From assembly GCA_021234155.1 (NCBI GenBank), contig JAJEKV010000078.1, positions 4,003,225-4,067,224 on the forward strand: a DNA stretch of 64,000 nt, given 5' to 3'. Origin of the DNA: Isoetes taiwanensis. Lineage: Eukaryota; Streptophyta; Lycopodiopsida; Isoetales; Isoetaceae. A program made the position numbers and the translations under genes. Positions 38,020-49,284 of this stretch are shown one piece after another (the first letter of the stretch is position 1; each line of letters opens with the position of its first letter). The notes below the pieces were generated by a model, which saw only the letters and a list, made by a program, of their open reading frames with translations, was not told the origin of the DNA and searched no databases.

Positions 38020-39930
38020 AAACTACCAGAGCCATGGAACGATGGAAAAACGGGCATGAATCTTACAAATAAACTAGGGGCAAGGTCCCGCTGTTATATA
38101 TGAAGTAAAACAAAACAAAACAAAATAAAAGAAGAAGAATAACTCCCCGCAAATAAAAGAAGAAGAAGACAAGGCTACACATAACCAGTCCAAGGATTAG
38201 AAGGCCAACGGTCTCGAATGATAGTCATGCCTCTAAGTAAACTACCCATTTTTTTTGTTGTCTTGTTTCTCTCATTTTGGCTAGCTTTTCCCCTCTTTTA
38301 CTAAGCTGAAATGGATCGAGGTCTTCCTGCACTGACGTCAATGGCGCAGAACACATAGCTGCGAAAGTATTTCGTTAAGGTGCACTAAGAGATGTCAAGG
38401 GCAATCTGTCCAGGCTGCTACCATTCTAACAACCGAGATAATACCCTCAACATCTATATGCATGATATATGTGAAGCAATGCGTGGCCTCCATTTCGAAC
38501 AATCCACCCTCTCTGCGACACCATCAATGCCCATATTTAAGGCTCGTGATGGTGAATTGTCATCACTTTCCAAAAGTGCTCATGAAGGTTTGCCATGACC
38601 CCCCCACCATCTCCACCTTATCCACCATTGGTTCTGATGCAAGAGCCTAGTCATGTACATTATTATTGGACCTTGCAGCATGTTCATTTGTGTTGCATGC
38701 CTCTTGCGTTGAATGAAGTACATAATTGCTACAAATGACGTGTCTAATATGGTCGATCATTATATAGGTGCCAAGCAATATTAATAATGCATAAATTGGA
38801 GAATGTGGCAAATCTTTGGGTTTGCCGACATGTTCAACAATTGCTCACAACCATTAAGTTAATTGTAACTCCTACAATTTGAAAACCGAATGAAAGAATA
38901 TTTGTAATTTTTTCTACAACTCCATTTCTAATCAATTTGAGCATTTTGGCCATTGATCCCATGATATATGCCACTATACATGGCTGCAGATCATCACTTA
39001 TGAATACCGTTCTTCCTTTGATGCATTTCATCTAAACAAATAATGACAAGAATGTATGGTTATGATTGTTGGGTTTTGAGATTCAGATGTGCAAGCCTTT
39101 AGTTCCCCCATTGAGCTTCCATATATTAGCTACAAGCCAAGATGTAGCTATCATCATGCATATAACTAGGTTGTGTAATGTCCAATTTTGATAAGAACTT
39201 TCATTTGCTCATGTGTATTTCATTGTTAGCAGAATTTGTATATGATATGTCAAAAATCATGTCAAGAACTACATTTTAATACAACTTGTTCTGCTTGTTT
39301 GGTGGTTGGGGAAACTTTTTGAAGTGAGAAAGAAGATTTTTTACGAATTTTAAACTTAACTACTAATCTTGAATTCTAACCAGTTAGTTACCACACTAAG
39401 CATTGTTCAAAATTAGGAAAGCTTCACCATGAAAAATATGGCCATCTTTAAAATTTCAGATCAGATAAAGTTAATTCCGGCAAATTTTCGACGATTTTTT
39501 GCATTGGTTGGGCCACTAAATTCGAGCCCTTCCATACATGGTTCGAAAATAGGGAAGTTTCTTCCCTAAAAATCCGCCCACTTGTGTTAAATTCTGGTCA
39601 TCCTGAAAAATTTTCGATAATTTTTCGGCAAGAAAATAAAAATTTTCTGGCATAATACACTGTATGAAAAAATGCACTAACATATGTTTTTTCTGGTAGC
39701 CTCAAATACCCAGCGGCATTTTTACTGGTTAGACACATTGTTATTTTCGAGCCCTGTCCCTGTGTGGCGGGACATATGCCCTATAGCTACATTGTAGCAC
39801 CATAAATTCTGGAACCACACAGTCATAATAGGCAACTATTTTTGAAGGCAAAGTCAGCTTTTGCGGTCATAGGGGGCAACTATTTTTAAAGTCAAGTCAG
39901 CTTTTGCGGAGTAAAAAACTCATGAGCTTT
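38020..39930. other. Spacer upstream of the quinone reductase gene
   Basis: No gene recognised. 39480-39760 is a repeat rich in TTTTCGATAATTTTTCGGCAAGAAAATAAAAA, shared with 61678-61775 (see findings). Confidence 0.5.
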
Positions 39931-39933
39931 TTA

Positions 39934-39948
39934 GGATATTTAAAAGGC
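39934..39948 (+). promoter_or_regulatory. Probable TATA box of the quinone reductase gene
   Basis: GGATATTTAAAAGG lies about 35 bases upstream of the start codon region, a reasonable core-promoter position if the 5' leader is short. Confidence 0.4.
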
Positions 39949-39977
39949 AGTAGGCCTATGCACAGCAGCAGAGCGCC

Positions 39978-40884
39978 ATGGCAATGAAGGTTGTTGCAAT
40001 ATGCGGATCATTGAGAAAGGCTTCAAACAATGCAGGGCTTGTTAGAGCTGGTAAGTTCATCTTTTCGCCCAAATGTCATAGCTTCTGAAATTTTCTGCAG
40101 ACCATTCAGGTTTCTTTTCTAATAAATCTGCGTAATCTTACCCTAAATTGTTCCATCAGGGATGACATCAGCTCTGCATCTTAAGTTGTACCTGAATTCT
40201 GTAATCTTATCTTGTGCTTGCAGCCGTCCAGATAGCCAAAGATGAAGCTACAGATATGGAAATAGAAGTGGTTCCAATTGAAGATTTGCCCCTTTACAAC
40301 AGTGATCTAGAACAGAATGGGCGGTATCCAGATGCGGTAGAAACCTTCAGAGCTCGCATTTCGGAAGCCCATGGCTTTTTATTCGCATCGCCCGAGTACA
40401 ATTACTCTGTCACAGGTCAGTAAAAGGAAAAGAAACGCCATAGCCAACCTCTTTAGAAAAAGGATTTTTTTCTTATGAACTTAACTTCAGAGACAAATTT
40501 TAAACAAAAATGGTAGGAACTGTTTTCAGAAATGGGTTTCTAGAAAATCTTTAAAAAGTGATAAAATTTGGGCTCTTTTTAATTGCAGCGCCGTTGAAAA
40601 ATGCATTGGATTGGGGATCCAGAACTCCAAATCTATTTGCAGGCAAAGGAGCAGCAGTGATTAGTGCAGGAGGAAGCTTTGGAGGGGGCAGATCACAGTT
40701 GCATATTAGACAAATTGCGGTTTTTCTAGATTTGCATTTCATCAACAAGCCTGAACTTACAGTGAAAGCATTTGAGGCACCTCGAAAATTTGATGCAGAT
40801 GGTAACTTGGTCGATCCAATGACACATAAACGATTGAAGGAGCTGCTCTTTGCACTCTATTCCTGGATCCTCAGGCTGAAATGA
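39978..40884 (+). CDS. NQR: NADPH:quinone oxidoreductase (FMN-dependent), three exons
   Basis: Flavoprotein that reduces quinones by two electrons with NAD(P)H, avoiding semiquinone radicals; cytosolic in plants. Exons 39978-40050, 40224-40415 and 40589-40884 have GT..AG introns and compatible phases (1 nt carried over twice), giving 186 aa, close to the usual ~195. Seen in the protein: CGSLRKASNN near residue 9 (FMN phosphate loop), SPEYNYSV around 58-65 (flavin-contact PEYN motif), APLKNALDW at the exon 2/3 junction, and GGSFGGGRSQLHIRQI, then FLDLHFINKPE and KFDADGNLVDP near the C-terminus. ATG at 39978 chosen because it precedes the conserved KVVAICGS strand. No damage visible. A TATA-like element lies just upstream. 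Confidence 0.93.
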
Positions 40885-40889
40885 ACAAA

Positions 40890-41630
40890 TCTGTCACCTA
40901 TAATTTAAAAATGAACTTGGATGCTAAGTTAGAATATTTATGGCAGTGAATTCCTGGCATTCAAAAACTTGGGCTTTCTTTTTACCAACTGACTGTAGCA
41001 ACTATATGCAACCTGCATAGAATATAGACTCATCTTCTTGCACAGTATCGTAGTGTATAGTGGCACTACGTGCATCATTATTTTCCATTCAAAAAGTTTT
41101 TGGATGATTCCCTTCAGGGTGAGAAATTCTTTAAATGAAAAAGCTCGTGTCCTTGCCAAAGAAGGCGGCTAGTACTTTTTTGGTTGTATCACAATAATAA
41201 CTGATCTTATGTTTGAAAACTTCTTAACTTTCAAAGATAAAGCAGTAGCTGATGTTGATACAAAACTATTGTCAACCTAAAAAACAGCGAGCCCACTACC
41301 TCCAAAAAATCAACTAAATCTTCTTATTTGATCCCGTGAGTAATTGATGCATCTTTTTTGATCCTGTGAGTAATTGATGCATCTTTGAAAAGAAAAAAAG
41401 GGGATGTGACACATTCCTGGCATCTAAAGCCCAGAGAAATGCACCAGAAGAAAGAAGAATATTTAACATTTTTAAAACTTCCCAATTCATCCAGCCAATA
41501 AAAAATGGTGGTTGGCTTTTTATAACGTATATTACATCTGCCTCGAATTTTCTTGATAAACATATTCCTGTGCCTTGTCAACTGAACATTTACAAGTTCA
41601 CAAGGTCCTGCATACCCGACAAGGGTTCTT
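40890..41630. other. Convergent intergenic spacer
   Basis: Lies between the quinone reductase and F-box genes, which are transcribed towards each other; holds their 3' untranslated regions. A short tandem duplication of TGATCC(C/T)GTGAGTAATTGATGCATC occurs at 41330-41383. Confidence 0.6.
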
Positions 41631-41634
41631 TTTA

Positions 41635-43457
41635 TTACAAACTTATCACGCACATGGCGCCCCATGGTATACGTAGCTTATGGTCTAGAAGAGGTTTTGT
41701 AGCTAAGAGTCTCCAACTTTTTGTTCTTGGATTGTAGATTTGAAAAACAATGGAACCTCTCTTTTTAGAACGTAATCGCCTGCCAGGAGGATCTGCAAAT
41801 GGACCACCTGGAATCACATACAATTCCCCATCCAATGCAACTACACAGCATGTGAAATCTCCCAAAACAGTCCTTGGCAAATCTGACTCATGGAACCAAC
41901 GGTTCTGAGAAATATCATATCTGCCATAGAACATGAATAATGAGTGCCATTTTCATAACTTCATAATCCAAACAGAAAATCTGCATCATATATCACTTGA
42001 AGAGGGATTAAAAGGAGTATGCCAACACTCTAAATCTGATATTAATAACAAAATCGTTCCTTCACTAACATAATGTAAAAATATTGCATAAGGATTAATG
42101 CACGAATAACCAGGATGCAGATTTAGATGTTAAAATGGCCACCATATACCTGCAACGCAATGACAAAAACGCATTCTATCTTTCTTGAAGTGAAAAGAGT
42201 AATATAGGTGATGATGAATTTACACCACAACTAATACTCAAGAAGCAAAGTGCCAGGCTTCTATCATGCCTTTCCAGACCAAATTTTCAGTTATGCTACT
42301 TATTATCCTTCTGAAAGGATGATGCCACGAATATGAGTGTTTATTTTTTACTTTGGCAATACATACGTGCTTTGAAACTTAACCATTCATCAAGTACATA
42401 TGCAATTTACATACCTGAATAAGATAGAATTATCAAGCATGAAGATGCCAGGTTGACCATGCTTGCTACCATTCAAGACTGCAACTTTGCCTAACCTCCG
42501 GTGCTCGCCATCCTCCCACATTGGCGCCAACTCCCGCCACTTCCCAGTGTTCACATTCAACACCTGACCATCATTATAGTAATCATCTACAGGCAATATG
42601 CCAGAGATAGTCCTGGAGCTGCCATAGCCACCCATAACCCAGAATTCATTTCCAACAAAGAATCCAACACAGCCAGCCCTAACTTTGTCCAAGTCTTCTA
42701 CAATCTCCCATCTATTCTGCCTCATGTCATATCTTTCTACAGAGGCAAGTCTGCTTCCTCCTGCAGCAAATTGTGCATGCCTTGAGCCACCTCCTGCAAC
42801 ATATACTTCATCTCCACAAACCCCACAAGCAAAACTGCCCCTTGCAGCATTCATGTCTGCCAAACGATCCCACTGAGACCTGGTAGAATCAAACCTGAAA
42901 ACACTGGCAGAGGCCAAGGGTGTGTCCATAGGAAAACTCCTTGCATCAAATAAAGAACCCCCTATAACAAATAAATTTGGCCCAGCAGCAACACATTCGA
43001 AATTGGTCAGTCCATACCTGTAAGGACTGCAAGGCATTGGAGGCAACAGGCTCCATACTTGTTCTCTTGGATCAAACATTTCACCCGGTGTAAGAGATGG
43101 GTCATCTCTGAAAAGGCAAAGAAATTCTTCACAGAGCCCACATCTCCGTCTTAAGTCGTATATGAATCTGCCAGAAAGGGCTGCGTTCCATGCCCGACAA
43201 ACGACTCTGAGGCGGCGATGGGTCCAAAGAGGAACATGGGCGAGGCACAGGCATGCTAGGTCATTGGGCAGGCCGGGAATTATCATGGAAGGGAGGTATG
43301 ATCTTGATCCAGAGGATGCGCTGTTAAAAATTAGCAGGGATTCAAGATCTGCCAACACCCTAGCGACGTTAGTAGTGTTGCTTGTTGAAGCGCTAGGGCT
43401 GCTGTCTCTCTCTTCCCTTCCATTGCCGGAGCTTTGTGGAGGGGAGGCAAATATCAA
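41635..43457 (-). CDS. F-box/kelch-repeat protein, two exons
   Basis: Probable substrate receptor of an SCF ubiquitin ligase. Exon 1 is 43457-42415 (donor GTATGT) and exon 2 is 41920-41635 (acceptor CTATGGCAG). The split Arg codon AG|A joins ILFR to YDISQNRW in frame, giving 442 aa. An N-terminal Ser/Asn-rich stretch (1-50) is followed by the F-box (about 61-95: PGLPNDLACLCLAHVPLWTH..VCRAW), then kelch blades with GG doublets and distal Trp: FVIGGSLF (163-170), VYVAGGGS (218-225), FWVMGGYG (272-279), each followed by Y/F-D..W strands (e.g. RYDMRQNRW), and the last blade in exon 2 (ELYVIPGGPF). Substrate unknown. The start ATG lies 48 bp from the divergent tRNA gene, so the promoter or leader must overlap it. 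A downstream Met at 58 would still keep the F-box. Confidence 0.92.
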
Positions 43458-43505
43458 AGTTAATCTTTACAGTGAGAATGAGAAAAGAAATTACAAACAT
43501 TAATA

Positions 43506-43578
43506 GCCGCCCTAGCTCAGTCGGTAGAGCGCAAGGCTCTTAACCTTGTGGTCGGGGGTTCGAGCCCCCCGGGCGGCG
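43506..43578 (+). tRNA. tRNA-Lys (anticodon CTT)
   Basis: Full cloverleaf by eye: acceptor GCCGCCC pairs perfectly with GGGCGGC. The D arm is GCTC-AGTCGGTA-GAGC. The anticodon stem CAAGG/CCTTG has loop CTCTTAA, so the anticodon is CTT. The T arm is GGGGG-TTCGAGC-CCCCC and the discriminator is G. No intron. A TTTT terminator lies at 43582-43585. A and B boxes are intact, so it should be transcribed by RNA polymerase III. Confidence 0.97.
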
Positions 43579-43581
43579 ATA

Positions 43582-43585
43582 TTTT
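43582..43585 (+). terminator. Pol III T-run after tRNA-Lys
   Basis: TTTT three bases after the discriminator base, the minimal Pol III stop signal. Confidence 0.75.
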
Positions 43586-43599
43586 ATTGTTTGCTTTTT

Positions 43600-46380
43600 C
43601 CATTGGTGTTTTTGGGCGTTAGGGCACATTGTTGTTGTAAACTTTGTTATAAACTTGCAATATTTGGGTGTTAGGGCACGTTGTTGAGGTAATTTTCTAA
43701 ACCTTGTTATAAACTTGCAATATTTTCGTAATTTTTTTAAATTTTGTTATAGACTTGCACTATTTTTGCTTTGATATTTTGATTATTTTTAGCGGCAATG
43801 GCATTCAAAAACTTTGGATGTATTTTTTTTTGCTTTGGTTGTATGGTACAAAATGGAAGGATAAGGTGAATGCCTCTTTCTTAAATTTTGTTATAGACAA
43901 TTGGTGGTTTGACCTTCTTGAAATATTTTTTAATTTGCCCAATGGTAGGATAGTTCTGAATTCGGATAGATAGGGGATTAGATAGGGATTGTTAGGGTCT
44001 GGTGATCCTTTGTTGGGTGGGCATGTTTCTTGGGGAGATAGGTCACATATGCAGGCCAAGGCTGAGCAAGATCGAAATTTTGCTAGTGATTTGAAAACCT
44101 TTCTTTGAGGTGCGAGGCGCCTTAGGGCGGATTGTGGAGCGAGAGATTGGAAAATTGACCTACTTAGGTTGTGGGATCTTGCACCACGATTGGAGGGAGA
44201 TGATGAAGCCGGGTAGTCCATCTGTGTTTTCCGTTTCTTCAAAATATTGCACCTTTGGTCTGTTTTAGACCATTGGAAGTGATCGGGAGATTTGGGATCC
44301 AAAATTTAATGGCCTTTGATCTGGCATAAAACATGGAAGGCCGCGCCGGATCAATAGTTCTTTGAAAGATGAAAAATGTGTGGCGTTTGGAAACAAAAAA
44401 ATAGCTATGAGCATTTTGGCTATTAGGGGCACCTTTCTAAAACTTTGTTCTAGCATCACCACTATAATCAAATATTCCAAAAATCAACAATCAAAATTAT
44501 ACAAAGATGTTGAAAAAGGGCAATAAGGAATGAAAAATAATGAATAAACTAAATATTTGCTAGAATATACCACGTTGTCCATGTAATTTTCTATAACTTT
44601 GTTATAAACTTGCAATATTTTCTTTCAGGCCGAGATATTTTTGGCATGGTTGGGCCAAAATTTGGGACTCGTGCAAATCGTGAACAATGCAATGATGGGT
44701 ATGTTTTGATGTAAAATCGGATCCTTGTGGATGAGCAAACCCAAGTGCCCTTATTCTACAACGATAGGGATGATTGGTTCCATTTTTTTTAGGGAAACAC
44801 ATAAAGTCTCCTTTAGGGTGGGCATGTTTTTAAATGGGGATCAAAGCGTCACAATTTTTCTCATTATCACTCGAATTCGTGTTCATGCTCTTAGCTATTT
44901 TTCCTTTTTCCTCGCTAGTGATTTGTACAAATATTTTAACCACGAGGAGGTGTGGCGGTGCCAAATCTCACTGCCCGGATCGCTCTTCTCTCGCTTCTGG
45001 ATGTGAAATTTAGCCTATTTAAAACAAAGTCTGGGATGTATTATTGTGGGAATAAAACATGAATAAACATCTTCGCTGAGAATTCTAACATGTTCCTGCT
45101 TCATTGGCGTTGCTCAGAAGTACGTGCAGGAATCGAAAATACTTTTGGGACATTGTTTCGTATCACAACATATTCCTCCACAACCATTGTTTAGTGGAGG
45201 GAGCGCAAGGATCAAAATTTAATGGCCTTTGAACCCCCGGCATAAAATTTATGGAATTTTTGTCTATTGGTACTTTTGGTTGTTAAAGTATGTTGAGGTA
45301 ATTTTCTAAACTTTGTTACTATCAACACTTTGGTTGTAAGGGGCAACTTTCTAAACTTTGTTACTAGCATCACCATTGCGATCAAATTGTACTATTATTA
45401 CGATCAAATTGTACCATTGGTATTTATTGGTTGCCCCTGATGGCAGGCCCTCCCATATATGAGAAATTAGAATATTCCAAGTATATGCTAGAATATACCT
45501 AGGTATTCCACACAGGTGCCCTAAACCTATTGTAATCGTCATCGCGCATATCGGCACGTTGATTGAGCCTTGTCCTTGTCGCGATTGTTGGAACCGCGCG
45601 ATCGGACTCGTTGTCTCGCGTGAAGCGGTCGCACATGATGTTTTGAATGTATGTTTTGATGTAATTCGGATCCTCTGGATGAGCAAACCAAGGGATTCAA
45701 ACGATTGGTTCCATTAATGACTGAAAACACACCGAATTCTCCTTTAGGTGCCAGGTTCTAGATAGAGAAAGATCAAAATGGCATATCGGTTTTCCTCATA
45801 TACATCACTTGGATCCGTGTTCATGCTCGCAGCCATTTCACCTATTTCCCTTGGAACGGGAACAACCGATGTATTATTAACCACAGGATTTGGTGAGCAA
45901 TGCCAAATCTCGTTGTGGATCGCCTCTCCTGCTTTTTCTTATGTGAGATTTAGTCGCTTAAAACAAAGTCTAGGATGCATTATTGTGGGAGTAAAACATG
46001 AATAAACATCCACTGAGAATTCTAACATGTTCACGCTACATTGTCCTTGCTCAGAAGTATATGCAGTAATCGAAAATACTATTGGGATATTGTTTCGTGT
46101 AACAACATATTCCTCCAACAAGCTCTTGTTTATCTGCAGAGGTAGAGTGTAAGGCTCTAACATGTCGTTGGGGATTCGAGCCCCCTGGCGATGTTATTTA
46201 TATGCTTTTTTTATCTATTGGTACTTTTGGTTGTTACATGTTGAGGTAATTTTCTAAACTTTGTTACTATCAACATTTTGGCTGTAAGGGACAACTTTCT
46301 AAACTTTGTTACTAGCATCACCATTGCAATCAAATTGTACTATTACTACGATCAAATTGTACCGTTGGTATTTTTTGGTA
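43600..46380. repeat. Diverged repeat array downstream of tRNA-Lys
   Basis: Phrases recur in order. GAGGTAATTTTCTAAAC.TTGTTA occurs at 43690, 45296 and 46234, and GGGGCAACTTTCTAAACTTTGTTACTAGCATCACCA near 45340 and 46290 (weaker at 44430). GATGTAA..CGGATCC.TGTGGATGAGCAAACC and GTGTTCATGCTC occur at 44710-44890 and 45658-45830. CATTATTGTGGGA.TAAAACATGAATAAACATC occurs near 45040 and 45978. The last two copies are about 930-960 bp apart; the first is more decayed. Confidence 0.82.
46137..46192 (+). pseudogene. tRNA-Lys pseudogene
   Basis: GAGGTAGAGTGTAAGGCTCT, then GGGGATTCGAGCCCCCTGGCG, matches the D-to-T-arm part of the tRNA at 43506-43578 with loss of the acceptor and anticodon stem pairing. 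Flanking sequence is also shared, so it arose by segmental duplication rather than retroposition. Confidence 0.85.
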
Positions 46381-46479
46381 AGGTTCCTAGAAGGAACCTA
46401 GTGACGGTGTCGTGAGTGGCGGCACTGCCAAGTTCCTTCCAGGAACCTTTTGGTGGTGAAGGTTTCCCGATGTGGCCTT

Positions 46480-47343
46480 CTTCACTCCCAAATTACCTAA
46501 TCCCCTGTAAATCCGTTGATGTGGCGATGAACTGATGGTTATGAGTCCATTAGAAAGGAACATCTTTTCATAGCAACAAATATAGACATGAAGCTAAATG
46601 AGCAAAATTCTATACAAACTTCCTATAGTAGCTGCATAAGCGCAAAAAGGAATGCAATGCCATAATCGCAAAGAGGGAGTCGGGCCAATCTACAATTGCT
46701 TGTACCTTATGGGATCCACTTTAAGACCCTCAGTGCAAACAATATAACCCAAATATTTAATTTTCGATTGGAAAAAAGACAATAATAGACTTCTCCCTTA
46801 ACTAGCGAAAAACCTCTTGTAAATGCAAGTAATGGTCTTCCTTGGACATATTAAAAACTAATATGTCATCAAAGAAAACAACAACATAAGCATCATGCAT
46901 ATCTTCAAATATTTGCCCCATTAGCCTCGCAAAAGAAGCTGGCACATTTATAAGTCCAAATGGCATGACCAAAAATTCATAATGTCCAAAGGTTGTCCGA
47001 AAACTCAATCTTATGAACATCTTCAGGCGCAATCTTTAAGATCAAGATGGCTAAAACCGATGTCGGCTTGGAGTTGATCAAACATAGGGAATCTATTTTT
47101 TATAGTTATCTTATTCAAAGCGCGACAACCTATACACATGCGCCAGGAATTATCTTTTTTCTTAACCAACAAGACAGGAGCACCAAAAGGTGAAGGACTA
47201 TGGCAGATCAATCCAACTTGAAGTAACTCATCAAGTTGGCGCCTAATCTCATCTTGTTGACCATGCATTCTCCAATAAGGAGCTTGATTAGGAGGTTCTT
47301 TCCCAGGAGGAAGACCAATCCTGTGGTCCTCTAGATATTGGGG
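46480..47343 (-). mobile_element. Ty3/Gypsy reverse transcriptase segment (3' half of split element)
   Basis: Minus-strand [63 protein letters not shown] and FSHLDLK. After a frame break come FRTTFGHYEFLVMPFGLINVPASF, the catalytic box VVFFDDILVF (FFDD for YVDD) and the start of the connection region (KYLGYIVCTEGLKVDP near 46780-46700, then LCSYYR-like remains). It ends near 46480-46380; RNase H end, integrase and LTR are not seen. Continues across the CACTA insertion to 56761-58330. Confidence 0.88.
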
Positions 47344-47649
47344 CACTACAAGAGAATGTTAGCTAAACGTTAGAATAATCGTCAGAGAGCCCCTATAAAA
47401 CAGAATACGCTCCAGGCCCTTATTCTTGACAAATGTACTGGCGAGTTTTATCTAATGATTTAAGGAGTAATCGTCGATAATTAGTGGGGCATAGTCAAAT
47501 GAGTAGTCGAGATATTAATCGGATATTTATCGGACGCTTAGCCAGACTTACTAGTCGGATAAATCATCATCCTATTAAATCCGATGATTCGCAATTTTTT
47601 AGTCAATGGAATAGTTAGAATATTGGTCATTGTATTTGCTAGTCTATGA

Positions 47650-49260
47650 ACTATTGCAATGTTTATATAGCAAACAGGGATTTGAACCCTGCTATTCTAG
47701 CTTGTAATAAGACTCTAACCTTTAATACAACGTACAAATTAAACAATACAAAATTGATTATAGAATCTTAACAACACAAGACTCTAGTATATAAAAAGAC
47801 AATTTGCTTGTAGATCTACACTTGCAATCATAATAACAAGCCAAAAATCATAGCGCAAATGCAGATGATACCATTACATCTATAAGCACTAAAATTTCTG
47901 TACCGAATTACAATTCAAGGGGTATCACATCCAACCTCTTTAAATTCCAAACACTAAAACCTGCAGAAATTAATATAAAGCTACCAAAGCTAAGCGGTAG
48001 CTAGCTTTCCATAATATTCGACCATAAATAGAAGGCTTAAATACTATGAAAAGATGCAAAATCCGGAAGGGAGATCAATATGGAAAAATTTAAGTAAAAT
48101 GGATCAAATAGTTGCAACACTGCACAAAGCCCTTGTGCATCGGTGGACCATTCAAAACCAATATATCTTTTATGTTGCATTGTTCTTCAAATCAAATGGA
48201 AATTTCATGTGCATAAAAACCATTTTTTGATCGTCTTGAAATGTTTGAAGTTTTCCCTTGTTGGATTGAGTTTGTTTGTGAAATATAGTCTGGAAGCATG
48301 TCTTTAGACCCATTTTTTCATGTTGTAGAGTAGCACTTGTAGCACCTCTTAAGGAGTAATAGATTCAAAATAAATGTGGCAATATTTATTTTTCCCCAAA
48401 TCTGTATTTATGGGCCCCCTTTATAATTGCATGCATTTGTAAACCCTGCTTCCTGAACATCCCACACTTGCTGATATATAGACTAGGTTAGTCATGAAAA
48501 ACCATAAGGCATATCCATAGAAGCTCTAGAATGTGTTTTCCAAAACCAATACAGCACCAAAGAAATAAACACTGAGGAATGACCAAGCCAGGGTAGGAAT
48601 AGCAAAAAATTGTACCATTGGGACAAGTTAAGATACATGAGATGTCGTCGCTCAGAAAGCCTTGAAGAGGATTGATGCTTGCCCATGCTTGAAGTTGAAT
48701 CTTAGTTATCTCAAATCCATCTTTCAGCATACAAAATCAAACACTGGACAATCTGCAATAAAGCATCTTTGACCTCTAGCATCTTTGGCCTCTAGCATCT
48801 TTGAGTCTCAGAATTCTCAGAATCTAAGGAAAATAGCAGGCACAACCCAGCAAAAATGAAGTGGACCACAAAAAATTACTCATGTTTTTTTATTCGCATC
48901 TATTTTGCAAATGTATGCAGGGCATGTTGATTTCCATTAGTTATGACATTAATAAAGGGCACAAACGAAGGTAGTGAATCTTACCTACCAAGCTCCTCGT
49001 CAAATACTGCAACTAATATGTATCCCTTTCTTTGCATCTTACAGTAGAAATTAAGAACCATCTTTTTGAAAGTGTTCCTACATAGACATTAAAACCTTAA
49101 GGTATTTTTTTTTGCAAAACAAAGTTTATAATCAGTATTACCGCATGTTATATTGTTGTTCCTTACCTTCAATTGATGCTTTGCAGCAAGCTTTTACCAT
49201 ATGCTTACCAACATCTGAAATATGCAATAAATAATAGAACATGATTAAGTCGCAAAAACC
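47650..49260 (-). other. CACTA interior with exon-like pieces, unidentified
   Basis: On the minus strand, open segments bounded by AG and GT occur: 49214-49167 (DVGKHMVKACCKASIE) and 49090-48985 (TFKKMVLNFYCKMQRKGYILVAVFDEELG, then GTAAG). These could be exons of a captured host gene or of a decayed transposon gene. Phases between the two do not match directly, and I cannot name the protein. Confidence 0.3.
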
Positions 49261-49284
49261 TAACAAAACAAAGCTAGATGGAAT

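Noticed and set aside
41324-41665. 113-codon minus-strand frame as part of the F-box gene
   Set aside because: It lies beyond the exon 2 stop at 41635 in a different frame and is a 3' UTR shadow.
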